Source of the DNA: Rhynchopus sp. YZ270_cl-10
Lineage: Eukaryota > Euglenozoa > Diplonemea > Diplonemida > Diplonemidae
Direction: 5' to 3'
Assembly: GCA_964035575.1 (NCBI GenBank)
Contig: OZ037933.1
Span: 930,001 to 994,000 of the forward strand
Length of the DNA: 64,000 nucleotides
In this document: one piece after another, positions 11,001-20,668 of the stretch
How positions within the stretch are numbered: position 1 is the first letter of the stretch
Layout of the letters: every line of letters starts with the position of its first letter
The notes under the pieces: model-generated
Told to the model about the DNA's origin: nothing
The model's database searches: none
What the model saw: the letters and a program-made list of their open reading frames with translations, nothing else
Translations under genes and position numbers: made by a program

Positions 11001-11687
11001 CAAAAGTTTTTTTCCGTTACCACACACATTCCTTTCTGCTCTATACCCCACCACCACCACCACCACCTTACAGATGACACGGTACGGCTTCTGCCCCGAG
11101 AAGGTCGGCCACTTCAGCTTCCCAGAGGGCAACGACAACGACTTTGTGATCCAGAAGCCGTACTCGAACAAGCTCTCGCAGACCCTCGATGTTGAGGTGA
11201 ACCTGCTTGTGGAGCAGATGTACGCACGCACGAAGGCGCTGCTCACAGAGCACTGGGAGGACGTCAAGAAGGTGGCTGAGGCGCTGATCCTGAAGGAGGA
11301 GGTGTCGGCAGAGGAGCTCATAAAGATGCTAGGGCCCAAGCCGCATAAGTCTGTTGAGCTGGAGTATGTGCAGGGGGTTCTTTTTTGTGTCAGGTCTAAA
11401 GCGTGCAAGGCTTTCTTATAAATCTTTTTCAGATGTAAACCACGAAATGGATGTAGGATTGCATGGTTGGGTGTCCACCTCGGTACAGCCTGTCATTGTA
11501 CCAAGGTCACGAGAGATGCTTTGTATTTCAAGTCTACCTTTTATTTGAAGTCGTTTGTCATGCACAGTCCCTTCTTCACCACACACACCACAGGAAGTAC
11601 CTTGCTGCGCTTGTCGAAGCACGTATCGAAGAGGCAACCGAGCCTGAGCCTGAAGTCAAGGCAGCCGAGACAGCTTCAGCAGCATAA
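8025..11687 (+). CDS. Mitochondrial m-AAA protease (FtsH/AFG3/Yta12 family)
   Basis: Exons 8025-10187, 10349-10426, 10679-10804, 11074-11363 and 11594-11687 give about 916 residues. ATP-dependent zinc protease of the inner mitochondrial membrane; family members degrade misfolded membrane proteins and mature some imported ones. An Arg-rich N-terminus suits import. It is followed by an unusually long Lys/Glu/Thr/Pro low-complexity stretch (about residues 75-225). Two membrane segments follow (VFLSVGGVGLVVYLLYSVW and the one at WQCSLPLILLYFLYF), flanking the intermembrane FtsH-extracellular-type domain. The AAA module has Walker A GPPGVGKT, Walker B IVFIDEID and the Arg-finger region ALLRPGRFDRQV. 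The zinc site HEAGH ends exon 1, and the third metal ligand probably lies in GAADDMYRVTNMA of exon 3. All catalytic motifs are present. Introns 1-3 are phase 0 and the fourth is phase 2. Introns 2 and 4 contain dispersed repeats. Confidence 0.95.
10490..10655 (+). repeat. Dispersed repeat family R5 (two copies) in protease intron 2
   Basis: The core GCCATATTCTGCGCAAGAAT, then TGCCCCCTATTAG, lies at 10612-10655. A diverged copy (AATATTCCACGCAGGAATTA) lies at about 10493. Further copies are at 13825-13865 in SelT intron 1 and 42510-42552, with a diverged one near 11795. Three of the five sit inside introns. Confidence 0.65.
10915..10975 (+). repeat. Coding-derived dispersed repeat R8 in protease intron 3
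   Basis: Holds ACCTTCTGTACAAAAGGCTT and GAAAACTTTGAGTACAGAAC. It matches the minus strand of 36595-36660, and 60835-60890 on the + strand. Translated, two copies share IPSV-x-KAS-x-NFEY, so the repeat probably derives from a protein-coding mobile element. Confidence 0.55.
11427..11545 (+). repeat. Dispersed repeat family R1, long copy in protease intron 4
   Basis: About 115 bp from AGATGTAAACCACGAAATGG through GTCATTGTACCAAGG and CACGAGAGATG to TTTGTATTTCAAGTCTACC. Near-full copies lie at 30262-30381 (intron 2 of the giant gene) and 14045-14140 (SelT intron 2). Shorter 3' copies are at 7335, 14811, 40767, 42296 and 63515. Confidence 0.75.
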
Positions 11688-12972
11688 AGCAGGTGCCAGC
11701 GACTCTTATGAGGAAAAGGAAAAGAAAACAGTGGAGCGCCTCGGGTGGCTACACTAATACAAAAAAAGTGCACTTACAATGTACCGCAATTAAACATCTT
11801 GCGTAAGAACTGCACCCCCCCACGAAGTGTGCTGATACGTAGATGGATCCTCACTTTCTTTTTTGAGTTGGTTTTCCCGTTTTTTGGATCTAACCCTGGA
11901 ACTCTATGAACAAAAAAGAAGAAAAAATGGTAGGAAAGAGAGCGTGTCGGGGTTAAAGAAGGTGCAAGCCATTATCTGTTTTTAAAGCTAGACTAGTTTA
12001 AGGTGCACAAAAATGTCTTCTTTTCGATTTTTCCCAAAAAGCATTGAATAGATATGTTCTTGTGGCGCTTGAAAACCCCCCTCTCCCCCAAGTGAAAGAT
12101 TCGAAGCATTTGGCCCAGGTGTGATCATCTGGATGAAAAGAAACGGTGGAATGTTACTGTGCATATATTGTTGTTTGATGATTTTTTGAAACATGATCCC
12201 CCCCCTTGAGTGTCCTTTTTCGTCCTGCATGGCGTTTGCACTCTATTTTTTTAAAGGTGAGGGCTTAGGTTCCATCTGACCAACCCTTTCTCTTTTGTGG
12301 TAGGAAGAAAACAAGTTTGGGTTCCAAGCGAGAGACACGACTTCGCTTGGGGAGAAAAAAAAGTACAGAGGAAAAAAAAGAAAAAAAGAAAAGACGGGTT
12401 GTCGTTCTGGCGCAGTTGTGCAGAACGGGGTGGGCCCTGAGGGCGAAAAGATTCTCACGAAAAAAGAAAGCCTACCCTCGCATTTGACAAATGCCACCAG
12501 GTTTTTTCCCCCTTCAACAGCCAAAGACATTCGTGGAATACTTAACGCTGTCCTTATCCTTCCTGTCTGCATAATGCAAGCCCTACGAAGGGCATGCTTA
12601 GGTCCTGAGTGTTTTGATTCATGGCAGCAGGAATGGCTACCTTTTTTTTGTTACGCACACTACTTTGTGAGCGGAAAGTGTCACGTCGTTCACTCACCCA
12701 ACAGGTGATTTTTAGTGTGTGTGGAAGCGTCAACGCATCAAATAACTACAAGAAGGGGGGTGAGGGAACGACAAGTGACACTTTTCCTTCTTGAGACGTT
12801 CTTTTTACACCTTCTGTTGTTGACACCGGGTCCTTTGAGCTTTCCAATCGTATAGTGGGGTCAGTCGGAAGATCAAATCACTGCTTCCGTCTGTCAGTTC
12901 CGCTGTTGGCCTCATATCCTAACCACCACCCACCCACCCCGCACCCCCCACCAGGACACAACCAACACGCCC
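11688..12972. other. Intergenic region between protease and SelT genes
   Basis: No gene supported. It includes an R3 copy at about 12254-12297, an R4 fragment at 12840-12880, a diverged R5 copy near 11795, and T/A runs. A 96-codon frame at 12418-12708 has no family signal and no leader context. A pyrimidine-rich stretch ending CCACCAG at about 12955 directly precedes the SelT start. Confidence 0.6.
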
Positions 12973-14207
12973 ATGCGCGTGGCACTCGGCCTCGTGGTCG
13001 CAGCGTACCTGATGTGCGCGAACCCTGCCGACGCCGCTGGCGAGATGCTGAGCGTGCCTGAGATGCAGCAGATCCTCTCAGACCGCGGTGTGGACTGGAA
13101 GGCCGACGGCATCACCGAACGCGACGAGCTGGAGGAGGCGCTCGTTGCGACCATGGGCGCGAAGAAGGCGAAGCGCGAGCGCACGAGCTCAGTCTCCTCC
13201 ACGGGCACGAAGTCGAATAAGATCGTCGTGAAGTACTGCGTCGGGTGAGGGTACAGGAAGCTGTACGAGGACATGGCCGCCCGGGTCAGGTCCGAGTACG
13301 GCTCGCGCATCGAGTCGATGGACGGGGAGAACGCACTCCCCGCCCCGCACCTGATGTACCTCGCATACGCGATGCAGCTGGCGTTCTACGCTGGCATCGC
13401 ATGTGCACTGCTGGGCTTCCATACACACCTCCCGGAGCCGATGGCGTCCTTTGTGGCAGAGAACAAAGGACAGACGATGATGTGTCTCTTCATCTTCAAT
13501 GTATGTATTCAAGGTGACTAAGCACAGAGAGTCTTTAGGATTGTACAATGTCACACCAAAAATAAAATAAAAAACGAACGACTGATGAATAAACCAAAGA
13601 ATAACCTAATAAGACTAAGCGCAGAGAGGCTTTAGGCTCTTATAAACTTCTCTTTTTATTAGGACAGATACTTTGTGGGTGGGAAATGATTCAAATGTCT
13701 AAGACCTTTTGCCTCCCCTCCCCTTCTATTGGTGTGCACGCACCTCATTTCTGTACTTCAGGCTAAGGGTGTTTTATCACAGAACCCCACCTCGGTAGTT
13801 TGCTGGGCCGATTACAACACACCATAAGGGCCATATTCTGCGCAGGAATTACCCTCACTTAGGCATCAACACCACTTCACAATATACACAGGTCGTCTCC
13901 AGCCAGCTTCTGTCGACAGGCGCTTTTGAAGTCTTCGTTAACGACAAGCTTGTCTTCTCGAAGCTGCAAACTGGTCATGTATGTAGAAAGGGGGCAAAAA
14001 AAAGTGTGAGGTCAGTAACAAAGTACTTTAACATTCAAACCTGTTAGGATCCACCCCGGTACAGCCGGTCATTTTTGTACCAAAGGTACACCGTTCACGA
14101 GAGGGTTTTTTTTGTATTTCAAGTCAACGTTTTTTTCCCTCTCCACTTCACAGGTCCCGAAGTTCCAGCATCTGATCCGCCTTGTTGGGGAGAACCTTGC
14201 AAAGTAA
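12973..14207 (+). CDS. SELENOT: Selenoprotein T with in-frame TGA selenocysteine
   Basis: Exons 12973-13500 (containing TGA at codon 92), 13892-13978 and 14154-14207 encode 222 residues. SelT is an ER thioredoxin-like oxidoreductase. The first 21 residues form a signal peptide ending NPADA. Then comes a stretch beginning MLSVPEMQQILSDRGVDW that resembles a SAP/MANF-C-like helical module and is not part of animal SelT. The redox motif reads Y-C-V-G-U-G-Y-R. Downstream, GENALPAP, a membrane segment (LMYLAYAMQLAFYAGIACALL), ENKGQTMM, STGAFEVFVND and FSKLQTGH match conserved SelT blocks in order. The open frame and homology continue without interruption past TGA, so recoding is the natural reading. 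Both introns are phase 0. I could not find a convincing SECIS hairpin by eye in the 3' flank. Confidence 0.93.
13246..13248 (+). other. Selenocysteine (UGA) codon of SelT
   Basis: TGA is codon 92, in frame between Gly (GGG) and Gly (GGG), in the position where SelT proteins have U of CxxU. The following 84 codons of exon 1 remain open and homologous to SelT. Confidence 0.9.
13512..13665 (+). repeat. Two R3 copies at the start of SelT intron 1
   Basis: AAGGTGACTAAGCACAGAGA starts 11 bases after the GTATGT donor. A second copy (AAGACTAAGCGCAGAGAGGC) begins near 13610. An R5 copy follows at 13825-13865, so most of this 391-bp intron is dispersed repeat. Confidence 0.65.
14045..14140 (+). repeat. 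R1 copy in SelT intron 2, next to the acceptor
   Basis: GGTACAGCCGGTCATTTTTG, then CACGAGAGGG and GTATTTCAAGTCAACG, followed by the T/C tract and CAG acceptor ending at 14153. The T-rich tail of the repeat runs into the polypyrimidine tract of the intron. Confidence 0.7.
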
Positions 14208-16614
14208 ATGTATTTCAGAAAATGCAAAAAAAACTTTTTTTTTGTGCAAAAACCTAGCCCCGCACATTGGGGGGGGGAGTGATGGGGTCCTCTTTTTTTA
14301 TCTCAAAATCTGTCATTCTTGCCTTCACCTTTTTTGCAAAACACCACGCCTGTTCCCCTTGTTGGGGACCCACAGACCCTGGTGGTGGTATTTGTGTTTG
14401 CATCCTGTTGAGCACGCTCACCATTTGTGTCTGCATAGGACAGTATTTTTACCACCTTTCTGTGTTCTAAGGTATTAAGGGTCTCGTGAAGTGGGGTTCA
14501 CCTTACAAAATTCTTTTTTGTTTTCGAGTACTCTAGAAACGGTCTCCGAGGGTCAATTTAAAGAAAAATCAAAAAGAGGTGCACATTGTTTCGTCTCGCC
14601 TTTTATTTGTGATAGCATTTTGTTTCCTGCAGGTGCTGTGCTGCTGTGTGTCAAAACACCTTATTTATCCCTCCTTTTGAGAGGGCCACGGCAAACGCAC
14701 AGAGAACTACACTTTTCAAAAAAAAAAAATCTTTTTCTCAAAAAAATTGAACGAAAAAACAAAATCACTCTTTTGTGGTAAGGGATGTTTCTTCTCTACC
14801 TTTTTTTTCGGCACAACCATCATTGTACCAAGATACACTGTTCACGAGATGGCTTTGTATCTTTCAAATCAACTTTTTTTTTTTGGATGTGTTTTGTGTA
14901 CCCGAGAGGCCACATTCATCTTACAAACAAAAGGTATTCTTTTTTCGTTCATTTTTTTTTTCAGATCGGATTTTTTTTTTTTTTTTTGTGTGTATTTTTT
15001 TTTGCGGATTGAAAAAAAAATTAACCTTTTTTTTGATCCGTAAAACACCCAATGGAGCTTTGTAGCGTGGGAATATACTTTTCGACAAAAAAAAACAATC
15101 TAATGCAACCCCTTTGATCTGCCTGGCGAGGTATCGATTTAAACAGGGTTGTATTCACGGTTCGGAAAAGTACTTTTTTAAAAAGTGATATTTTTTGGTC
15201 AAAAAAAGTACTTTTTCACTTTTCGAAAAAAAAAGTACTTTTTTTTTTCCCATCAAAATTGTACAGGAAAAAAAAAAGTACTTGAAAAAAAAAAAAGTAC
15301 TTTTTATTTTTCCATCAAAAATTGTACGGAGGGAAAAAAAAAAAAGTACTTTTTTTTTTCCCGTCAAAAATTGTACGGAGAAAAAAAATAAAAGGTACTT
15401 TTTTTTTTCCAGTGTTCTAAATTTTTTGTACAGAAAAAAAAAAAGTACTTTTTTTTCTTCAAGTACTTTTTTTTTTGGAAAAGTACTTTACTTTTGGGCA
15501 AAGTACTTTTCCGATCCGTGTGTATTGATTTTTTTTGTCTCCAATCTTTTTTATTATGATGATATACACAGTGCAATGAAGCTATTGTGTGTCATTTTCA
15601 AAGAAGGTTTTTTTTTTCTCTTTTTTTATTCTCTCTCAAAAAAGAACAAAGCAATCGCCCTGACTGGCTGCTGGAAATGGAAAGGGAGAGACAGCGCTGA
15701 TGACCTATTCTTTTTTATTATTATTTTGAATTCCTTGGACCGTACAGGAGGAAAGGAAAAGAACTGGATTTTTGTTATTTTTTAGAACAATAAAAAGAAA
15801 AAGAAAAGTTAATGCTTAGCTAGTATGTGTATGTGTTCTTTTGGGAAACACTGCATGCAGCATGTAGGGGGTAGGGAGGTCAGTTTAAGGAGGTTTTTTT
15901 TTTCGTCATTTTAAAAAACCAACTTAGACCCATTTTCTCTGTACATTTTTTTTTATATTTTTTTGAGCTACGTTTTTCTCCCTTTTTTATGAGGCGGAGA
16001 AAAAATGTGATGTGATTTTCATAAGACGAAGAAAAAAAAAAGAAATTATTTTCGCATTTTTCTTCTTCTTCTTCTTCCTCACAATGGGGTATTCCTCGGT
16101 ATTCCTCTTCCTTCTCCTATCCGATATCTCTCTCCTCACAAATCACAATATCATTCTTCTCCTCGAACACGGCCCCGATGAGCTGCAAAAAATTCGGCCA
16201 CGATTTTGCTGGACATGGACGTAACATCTTTTGTGACATCCAACGGAATTACTCAATCATCAGCGTGGAGTGTAGCAAAGAACTGCAGGAAGGTCTGCGA
16301 CCTGGGCTTTGTAGGACTTTCTTGGTCGCAATTTTGTGAGAATTGTTGAAACAATTTTTTATCACCCGACGCCGGTTGTACCCGCTCTGTGCCCCTTACT
16401 GTCTTTTGATGACATAGTGCCTCTGAATGATGACAGAGTTAAGTTTCTACTTTATTTATTCCCCTCAAAAACACATCAAAACGCCACAAAAAAAAACAGA
16501 ACACAACACAGAAGACTACACATCAAATAACACACACAAAGAGGTAACCAAAAAGCACCCCGAGCATACCAAAAAAGGGGGGGAGAAAGAGAGAGCTTGA
16601 GAGAGAGAAAAAAA
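14208..16614. other. SelT 3' flank and T/A-rich intergenic region
   Basis: No gene seen. A short R1 copy lies at 14811-14881 and an R6-type fragment near 14888. Between 15165 and 15515 the motif AAAAAGTACTTTTT is repeated many times on a poly-A/poly-T background, forming overlapping palindromes around GTAC. Any SECIS element for SelT should lie in the first part of this region, but none is evident by eye. Confidence 0.6.
15165..15515. repeat. A/T-rich AAGTACTT palindrome cluster
   Basis: About fifteen AGTACT palindromes sit in poly-A/T context, interspersed with several ATCAAAATTGTAC-like segments. No coding signal. Confidence 0.65.
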
Positions 16615-17228
16615 ATGGGCAAGCGTGGGTCCAGCAGTGGGCTGCCAAACGACATTGACACCCTTCTGAAGAAGCATGCGGTGACGAACCAGAAGGAGTT
16701 TATGGTATGACCCCACCCCTTTCTCTCCTCTCTCCCTCTCCCCCCAAACACCCCCCCATTCAACCTCAGGAAAGCCGTACCGTCCCCAACCCGGAACAAG
16801 CCAACAAAGACAAACGTCTCCGCCGTGTTACCAAGGAGAACACGCTGTCGAAGTGGGGTGGCATGAAGCGCGGTGGCAACGACAACGACTCGCGCCAGGC
16901 GCTGAAGCTGCTCAGATGGAGCAACTACCTGAGCGGCGAGTCCTTCCACAGACCTGACAAGGAGCCGCTCCCAGAGTTCTACGAGTTTGCTGTCGACGTC
17001 GGCTCGAAGACCAACATCAACGCGCCTTACGAACAGCCAAAGAAGCGTAAGAACATCGCAGCCTCCATGGTTAAGTCTATTCTCAAGACAGAACAGGCGC
17101 AGCAGATGCTCAAAGAGCACCAGCAGCAGAAGGGCAGCAAAGCAGCACTCAAAGAAAAGTCGAAGCTGCGGAGAAACAAATCGAAAAGAAACGCAAAACA
17201 GCGGAAGCGGTCTGGCGCTGGTCTGTAA
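16615..17228 (+). CDS. FCF2: Fcf2-family pre-rRNA processing factor
   Basis: Exons 16615-16704 and 16770-17228 (a 65-bp phase-0 intron starting GTATGA) give 182 residues. Fcf2 proteins (human DNTTIP2 C-terminus) act in the small-subunit processome during early 18S pre-rRNA cleavage in the nucleolus. Family features seen in order: a Trp-Gly-Gly-Met segment (WGGMKRGG) in place of the usual WFDMP, ALKLLRWSNYL in place of LQLLKMRNVL, a Lys/Pro stretch, then PEFYEFAVDVGS leading to QPKKRKNIAASMVKSIL, and a very basic Lys/Arg tail. Length is within the range of short Fcf2 proteins. The ATG follows an A-rich leader. The 3' flank carries a mini inverted element and a stable hairpin. Confidence 0.85.
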
Positions 17229-17409
17229 GGGGGGTGTGTGTATCCGTATTGTATTTTTTACGCAAAAAAAGAGACCATTTGGCGGTTTCTTTGGGGAGAT
17301 TTTTTTGGGAATATTTGACAATACAAGACATGTTGTACTTCCTTTTAGGTGTATTTTCATGTTTGTCCTTTGTGTGCTTTCTCTTCTTTGATAAGAAAGT
17401 ATATGGAGT

Positions 17410-17487
17410 TGATGTGGCTGAAGGGGGGGTGATTCGCACTTTTTGCACACTTTTTGCGCACTTTTTGCCTCCCATTCAGCCACACCA
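17410..17487. mobile_element. 78-bp mini-element with TGATGTGGCTGAA ends
   Basis: It starts TGATGTGGCTGAA and ends TTCAGCCACACCA, the same termini as the 3.0 kb element at 51028-54051 apart from one base. The interior is three CACTTTTTGC-like repeats. No clear target duplication, so it may be old. It lies about 180 bp past the Fcf2 stop. Confidence 0.6.
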
Positions 17488-17511
17488 ATTGCTATTCGAT
17501 TTTTTTTTTTG

Positions 17512-17554
17512 ACGCTTCAGAGTGGTTCGATACAACCCAACTGAAGCGTCAGTC
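17512..17554 (+). other. Stable hairpin with T-arm-like inner stem
   Basis: The outer stem TGACGCTTCAG pairs with CTGAAGCGTCA, and the inner GGTTCGATACAACC forms a second stem-loop. It could be a processing or termination structure or a chance foldback. There is no tRNA around it. Confidence 0.4.
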
Positions 17555-18452
17555 CCCCCGCGGATCTTAGAGTTTTAGCTACTTATCACACCTTCAGTTT
17601 TTCAGTCGTTTTTTTATTTCATTTTCGTTGTGTGATTGGGGGGTGGTGTGGGAGGGGGGTATTCGGGTATATTAGTGACCACTGTGTGGTACGTTAGTCA
17701 GATTAGTTTTTTTTTTGTCAATCATGCTGTCAAAACCATTGGTAGGTGAAGGGGGGTGGGGAAAACACTTTGTCGGTGTTTCCCCACCCTTTTTTTTTTT
17801 TTTTTTTTTTTTGTTGCCCACCAAAAATTCTAGCCCCGCAAATTGGGTTTTTTTTGATAAAACAACTTGTTGTCAATTCTAAAAAGATTGGAGGCAGCGC
17901 TGCAGGGCAAACAAAACGGATTGAAAAAAACAGAAGCTTGCTTGTTTTCTTTGAGTACTCAATTAACCACAACAACCGTACTTCAGTTTAACACATTTTT
18001 TCACCTTTTTGTTTTCCCGGCTTTGAGCGCACAAACAAAAGACCCGATCTTTTTTCTCTCTCTCTCTGTCTCTTTGTCATCTGCCATGTTGTCATTTTGC
18101 ACAAAAAAAACAGTGAAGAAAAAAAAACGTGAATAGCGATGAGATGCAGCTAAACACCCCAATACAACCAATTATCAGAGATGGGTGTAAATCTGGGTAG
18201 GAAAAAGCGTTTCGACTTTTCAACCTCCCCAATTTTCATCATTTTACTCCCCCCCTCTAGGTTTTTAGAATCAACAAGACTGTTGTCATTACACTCTTTT
18301 TTTTCACTTCATTTTTTTTTCCAAAAAGAATGTCCCCCTACCCTCCCCCTACCCCCCTCGACACACCTCCCCCCTACCCCTTTCAGACAAACACTACACA
18401 ACACGCAATGCTCAATTAATACGATCCCCCTTTTCTCGCAGACCCCTACCTT
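17555..18452. other. Intergenic region
   Basis: No gene seen. There is a 20-base T run at about 17790-17812, other T/A runs, and a pyrimidine-rich tract ending TTCTCGCAG at 18441, 11 bases before the next start codon. Confidence 0.6.
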
Positions 18453-19677
18453 ATGGTATACTATCGAGAAACTGGGCCTAGCCCAGGGTCTTATGGGAGC
18501 GATGCTTTAGACCGCCTTCAGGTTCGTCTGGATGAGGAGACAGCGTATAAGGCACGGTGTGCGTTGAGGACAGCGGAGCGTGCTGCGCAGGCCCCGCAGC
18601 GGCAGCGGGTGGTGGATTGGGTGCGGTCTGAGACAGCGCGGAAGCTGACCTTTGCGGATGATGTGCGGAAGACGACACGGCGTACTGCCTCACCCTCTCT
18701 GCGCACCACCACCCCGCATTCCGACACCACAGCACCTCCGCCGTATGCTACACCGTCTAGGCGCTCTTCTTCTGCAGATCACGTCCGTCATGTCTCCCAA
18801 GGTCTCAAGCAGCAGGCGGAGGCACGTCGCATGGAGGTACAGCGTGGTGTAGAGGAGAAGAGGCTTCGTGGGGAGATGCTTGCACAGTACCGTGCTCATC
18901 AGGTGGCGCAGGTGCGGCAGAGGAGGTTTGCGTCGAGAGAGAGGCAAAGGGTTGGTGAAGCGGAGCATCGCAGTGTGGTGCAGAAGCATGCGGCGGAGAC
19001 GGACCGTGCGATGAAGGCAGTGACGGAGATAGCAGAAAGGGAGCAGAAGAGGGAGAGGCGGGAGCAGGCGAATGCGAAGCTGTCCTTGGCGCTGCTGAGG
19101 GAGCAGCGGGCGGAGATGGAGCGGAAGCAGAGGCGGCGTGAGGAGGCCGCACAGTACCGACGGCAGCAGGGCGAGACGCAGCAACGGGGCGCCGACATGG
19201 CGAGGGTGGTACGCACGCTGAAACGCTCGAGATCGGCAGAGCTGCAACGCAGTGCGTCGATGTCTGGGGGTGGTGGTGGTGGTGCCAAGCGTGGTGCCAG
19301 CGGCGGTCGCGGCAGCGGCAGTGGTGCACGAACCCCTAGCATCGAGCGCAAGACATACTCACGTCTGCTTGGTGCCAAGGCAGGGTGTCTCGACGCAATG
19401 CAACACGCATCCAAGAGAAGTGCAGTGTCCAGGTCAAGGTCTCCTGCAAGAGGTTCGCCAGCGAAGGTATGAAAAAAAGGGTTATTATGATGTCCCAATT
19501 ATGCAACCACAGGAACACATGCTCTCACCGCCTCCGAAGATTGCCCAGTGGCATGCGATGCGGCTGGAGGACGCTGAGCTGCAGCTCAAGATGGCGAAGT
19601 CACCACACCTCCGCTCACAGTCAAGACGCACGGGGAAGAGCTTGTCGAGGGCGCCAGTGTCGCCGTTTCGTGTGTGA
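18453..19677 (+). CDS. Basic coiled-coil protein with PG-rich N-terminus
   Basis: Exons 18453-19466 and 19513-19677 encode 392 residues. The intron is only 46 bp (GTATGA...CCACAG, phase 0). The start is supported by an acceptor-like CAG 11 bases upstream. Residues 1-15 (MVYYRETGPSPGSYG) resemble a sperm-tail PG-rich repeat, a short motif of axonemal and microtubule proteins. A long Arg/Glu/Gln-rich helical region (about residues 115-260) predicts a coiled coil, followed by poly-Gly and Ser/Arg-rich low complexity. No family is recognised. A cytoskeletal or flagellar role is possible but unproven. Confidence 0.8.
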
Positions 19678-19949
19678 GGAGGGGGGTGGGTGGGTGATGT
19701 GATGGTTGTACTGTTGTGTTGAATTGGTGTTCCCACGGAGGAGGGGGGCTATATTAAAAGGTCCCTGACAAGTCCTTGACGGGGTTTGAGGAACATCATG
19801 AAAATGGTAAAAGAAAAAATAGAGTTGTTGACAAACCATCAAAGGTGACGAAGTGGTTGAGAGTTAGATTTATTGTAGTCTATTTTTTTTTTTAGAGTAA
19901 AAAGAATGGATGGGGGGGCTTGTTTTTTGCCTCTTTTTTTTTTTTTTGC

Positions 19950-20602
19950 TGCGGAGCTTCCGTAGTACATAACGTTCGTCTTGCTTCAAAAACATACCTT
20001 TGCATCGTCCACATTACGTTTCCGCAAATCTCCTTGGCAGTTCTCGCAGTTGGGTGGCGTGCTAATGTCCCCACCAGGAAGAAGTCAGCGTGATGTTCTC
20101 CGTCTCGCGGGTTGTTGAGAAAGCTCCTTGGTCGGCAAAAATATTTTGCCCCCTTTTTGACTGGACCATTAGTACCTAAGTACCCCACTTTTTACTAGGT
20201 TTTGAAATTATGACCCAGTCTTCACTGAAATATCCGGTTTCATAGAGTTGAAACACGCCTAAGTCGATAAACGTTCGACTCACTAAACCTACTTCAGAAA
20301 GTACTCCCCCCGAGGCATCTGACAAGGATGCAACAGTATTTTTCCCACGGTGACAAATTAAAACCTGTTGTGAAATTTGCGACAAAATGTCGCTTTCCCC
20401 TCATCCTCCATGCCCCCGCTGAGGCCGCGGTGCCAGATGTATTGTACCTTCCGTCGTGAGTGTCTCTCCTACCGCTCCCATATTGATTGTGTTGGCCAAA
20501 TTCCGCAACACGTTGCGGTTGTCCTCTTCTGGTGCCAGCAACCACTATGAACGCCCTTCCGTCGGGGCCCTCCATCCACCTCTTTGGCCTTGTCTTCCTC
20601 AT
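19950..20602 (-). pseudogene. Unassigned minus-strand coding-like relic
   Basis: The minus strand carries three overlapping stretches with normal-looking protein composition in different frames, for example RGKNTVASLSDASGGVLSEV and FQLYETGYFSEDWVIISKP around 20180-20385. There is no uninterrupted frame and no domain I recognise. It occupies much of the gap between two + strand genes and is probably a decayed gene or mobile-element remnant. Confidence 0.3.
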
Positions 20603-20668
20603 CGCGCCTCTGTATTATTTATTACACTGCACAGCAACTTTACAACTCTTTCCCCCCACATCAACACA

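Noticed and set aside
12418-12708. 96-codon frame between protease and SelT
   Set aside because: No domain, no leader AG near the start, and it overlaps low-complexity poly-A sequence.
14278-14330. GTGATGGGG after SelT considered as SECIS core
   Set aside because: No matching downstream GA or complementary stem, and no AA apical loop at the right distance.
17512-17554. tRNA gene suggested by GGTTCGATAC
   Set aside because: No D-arm, anticodon arm or acceptor stem around it. It folds as a simple two-stem hairpin.
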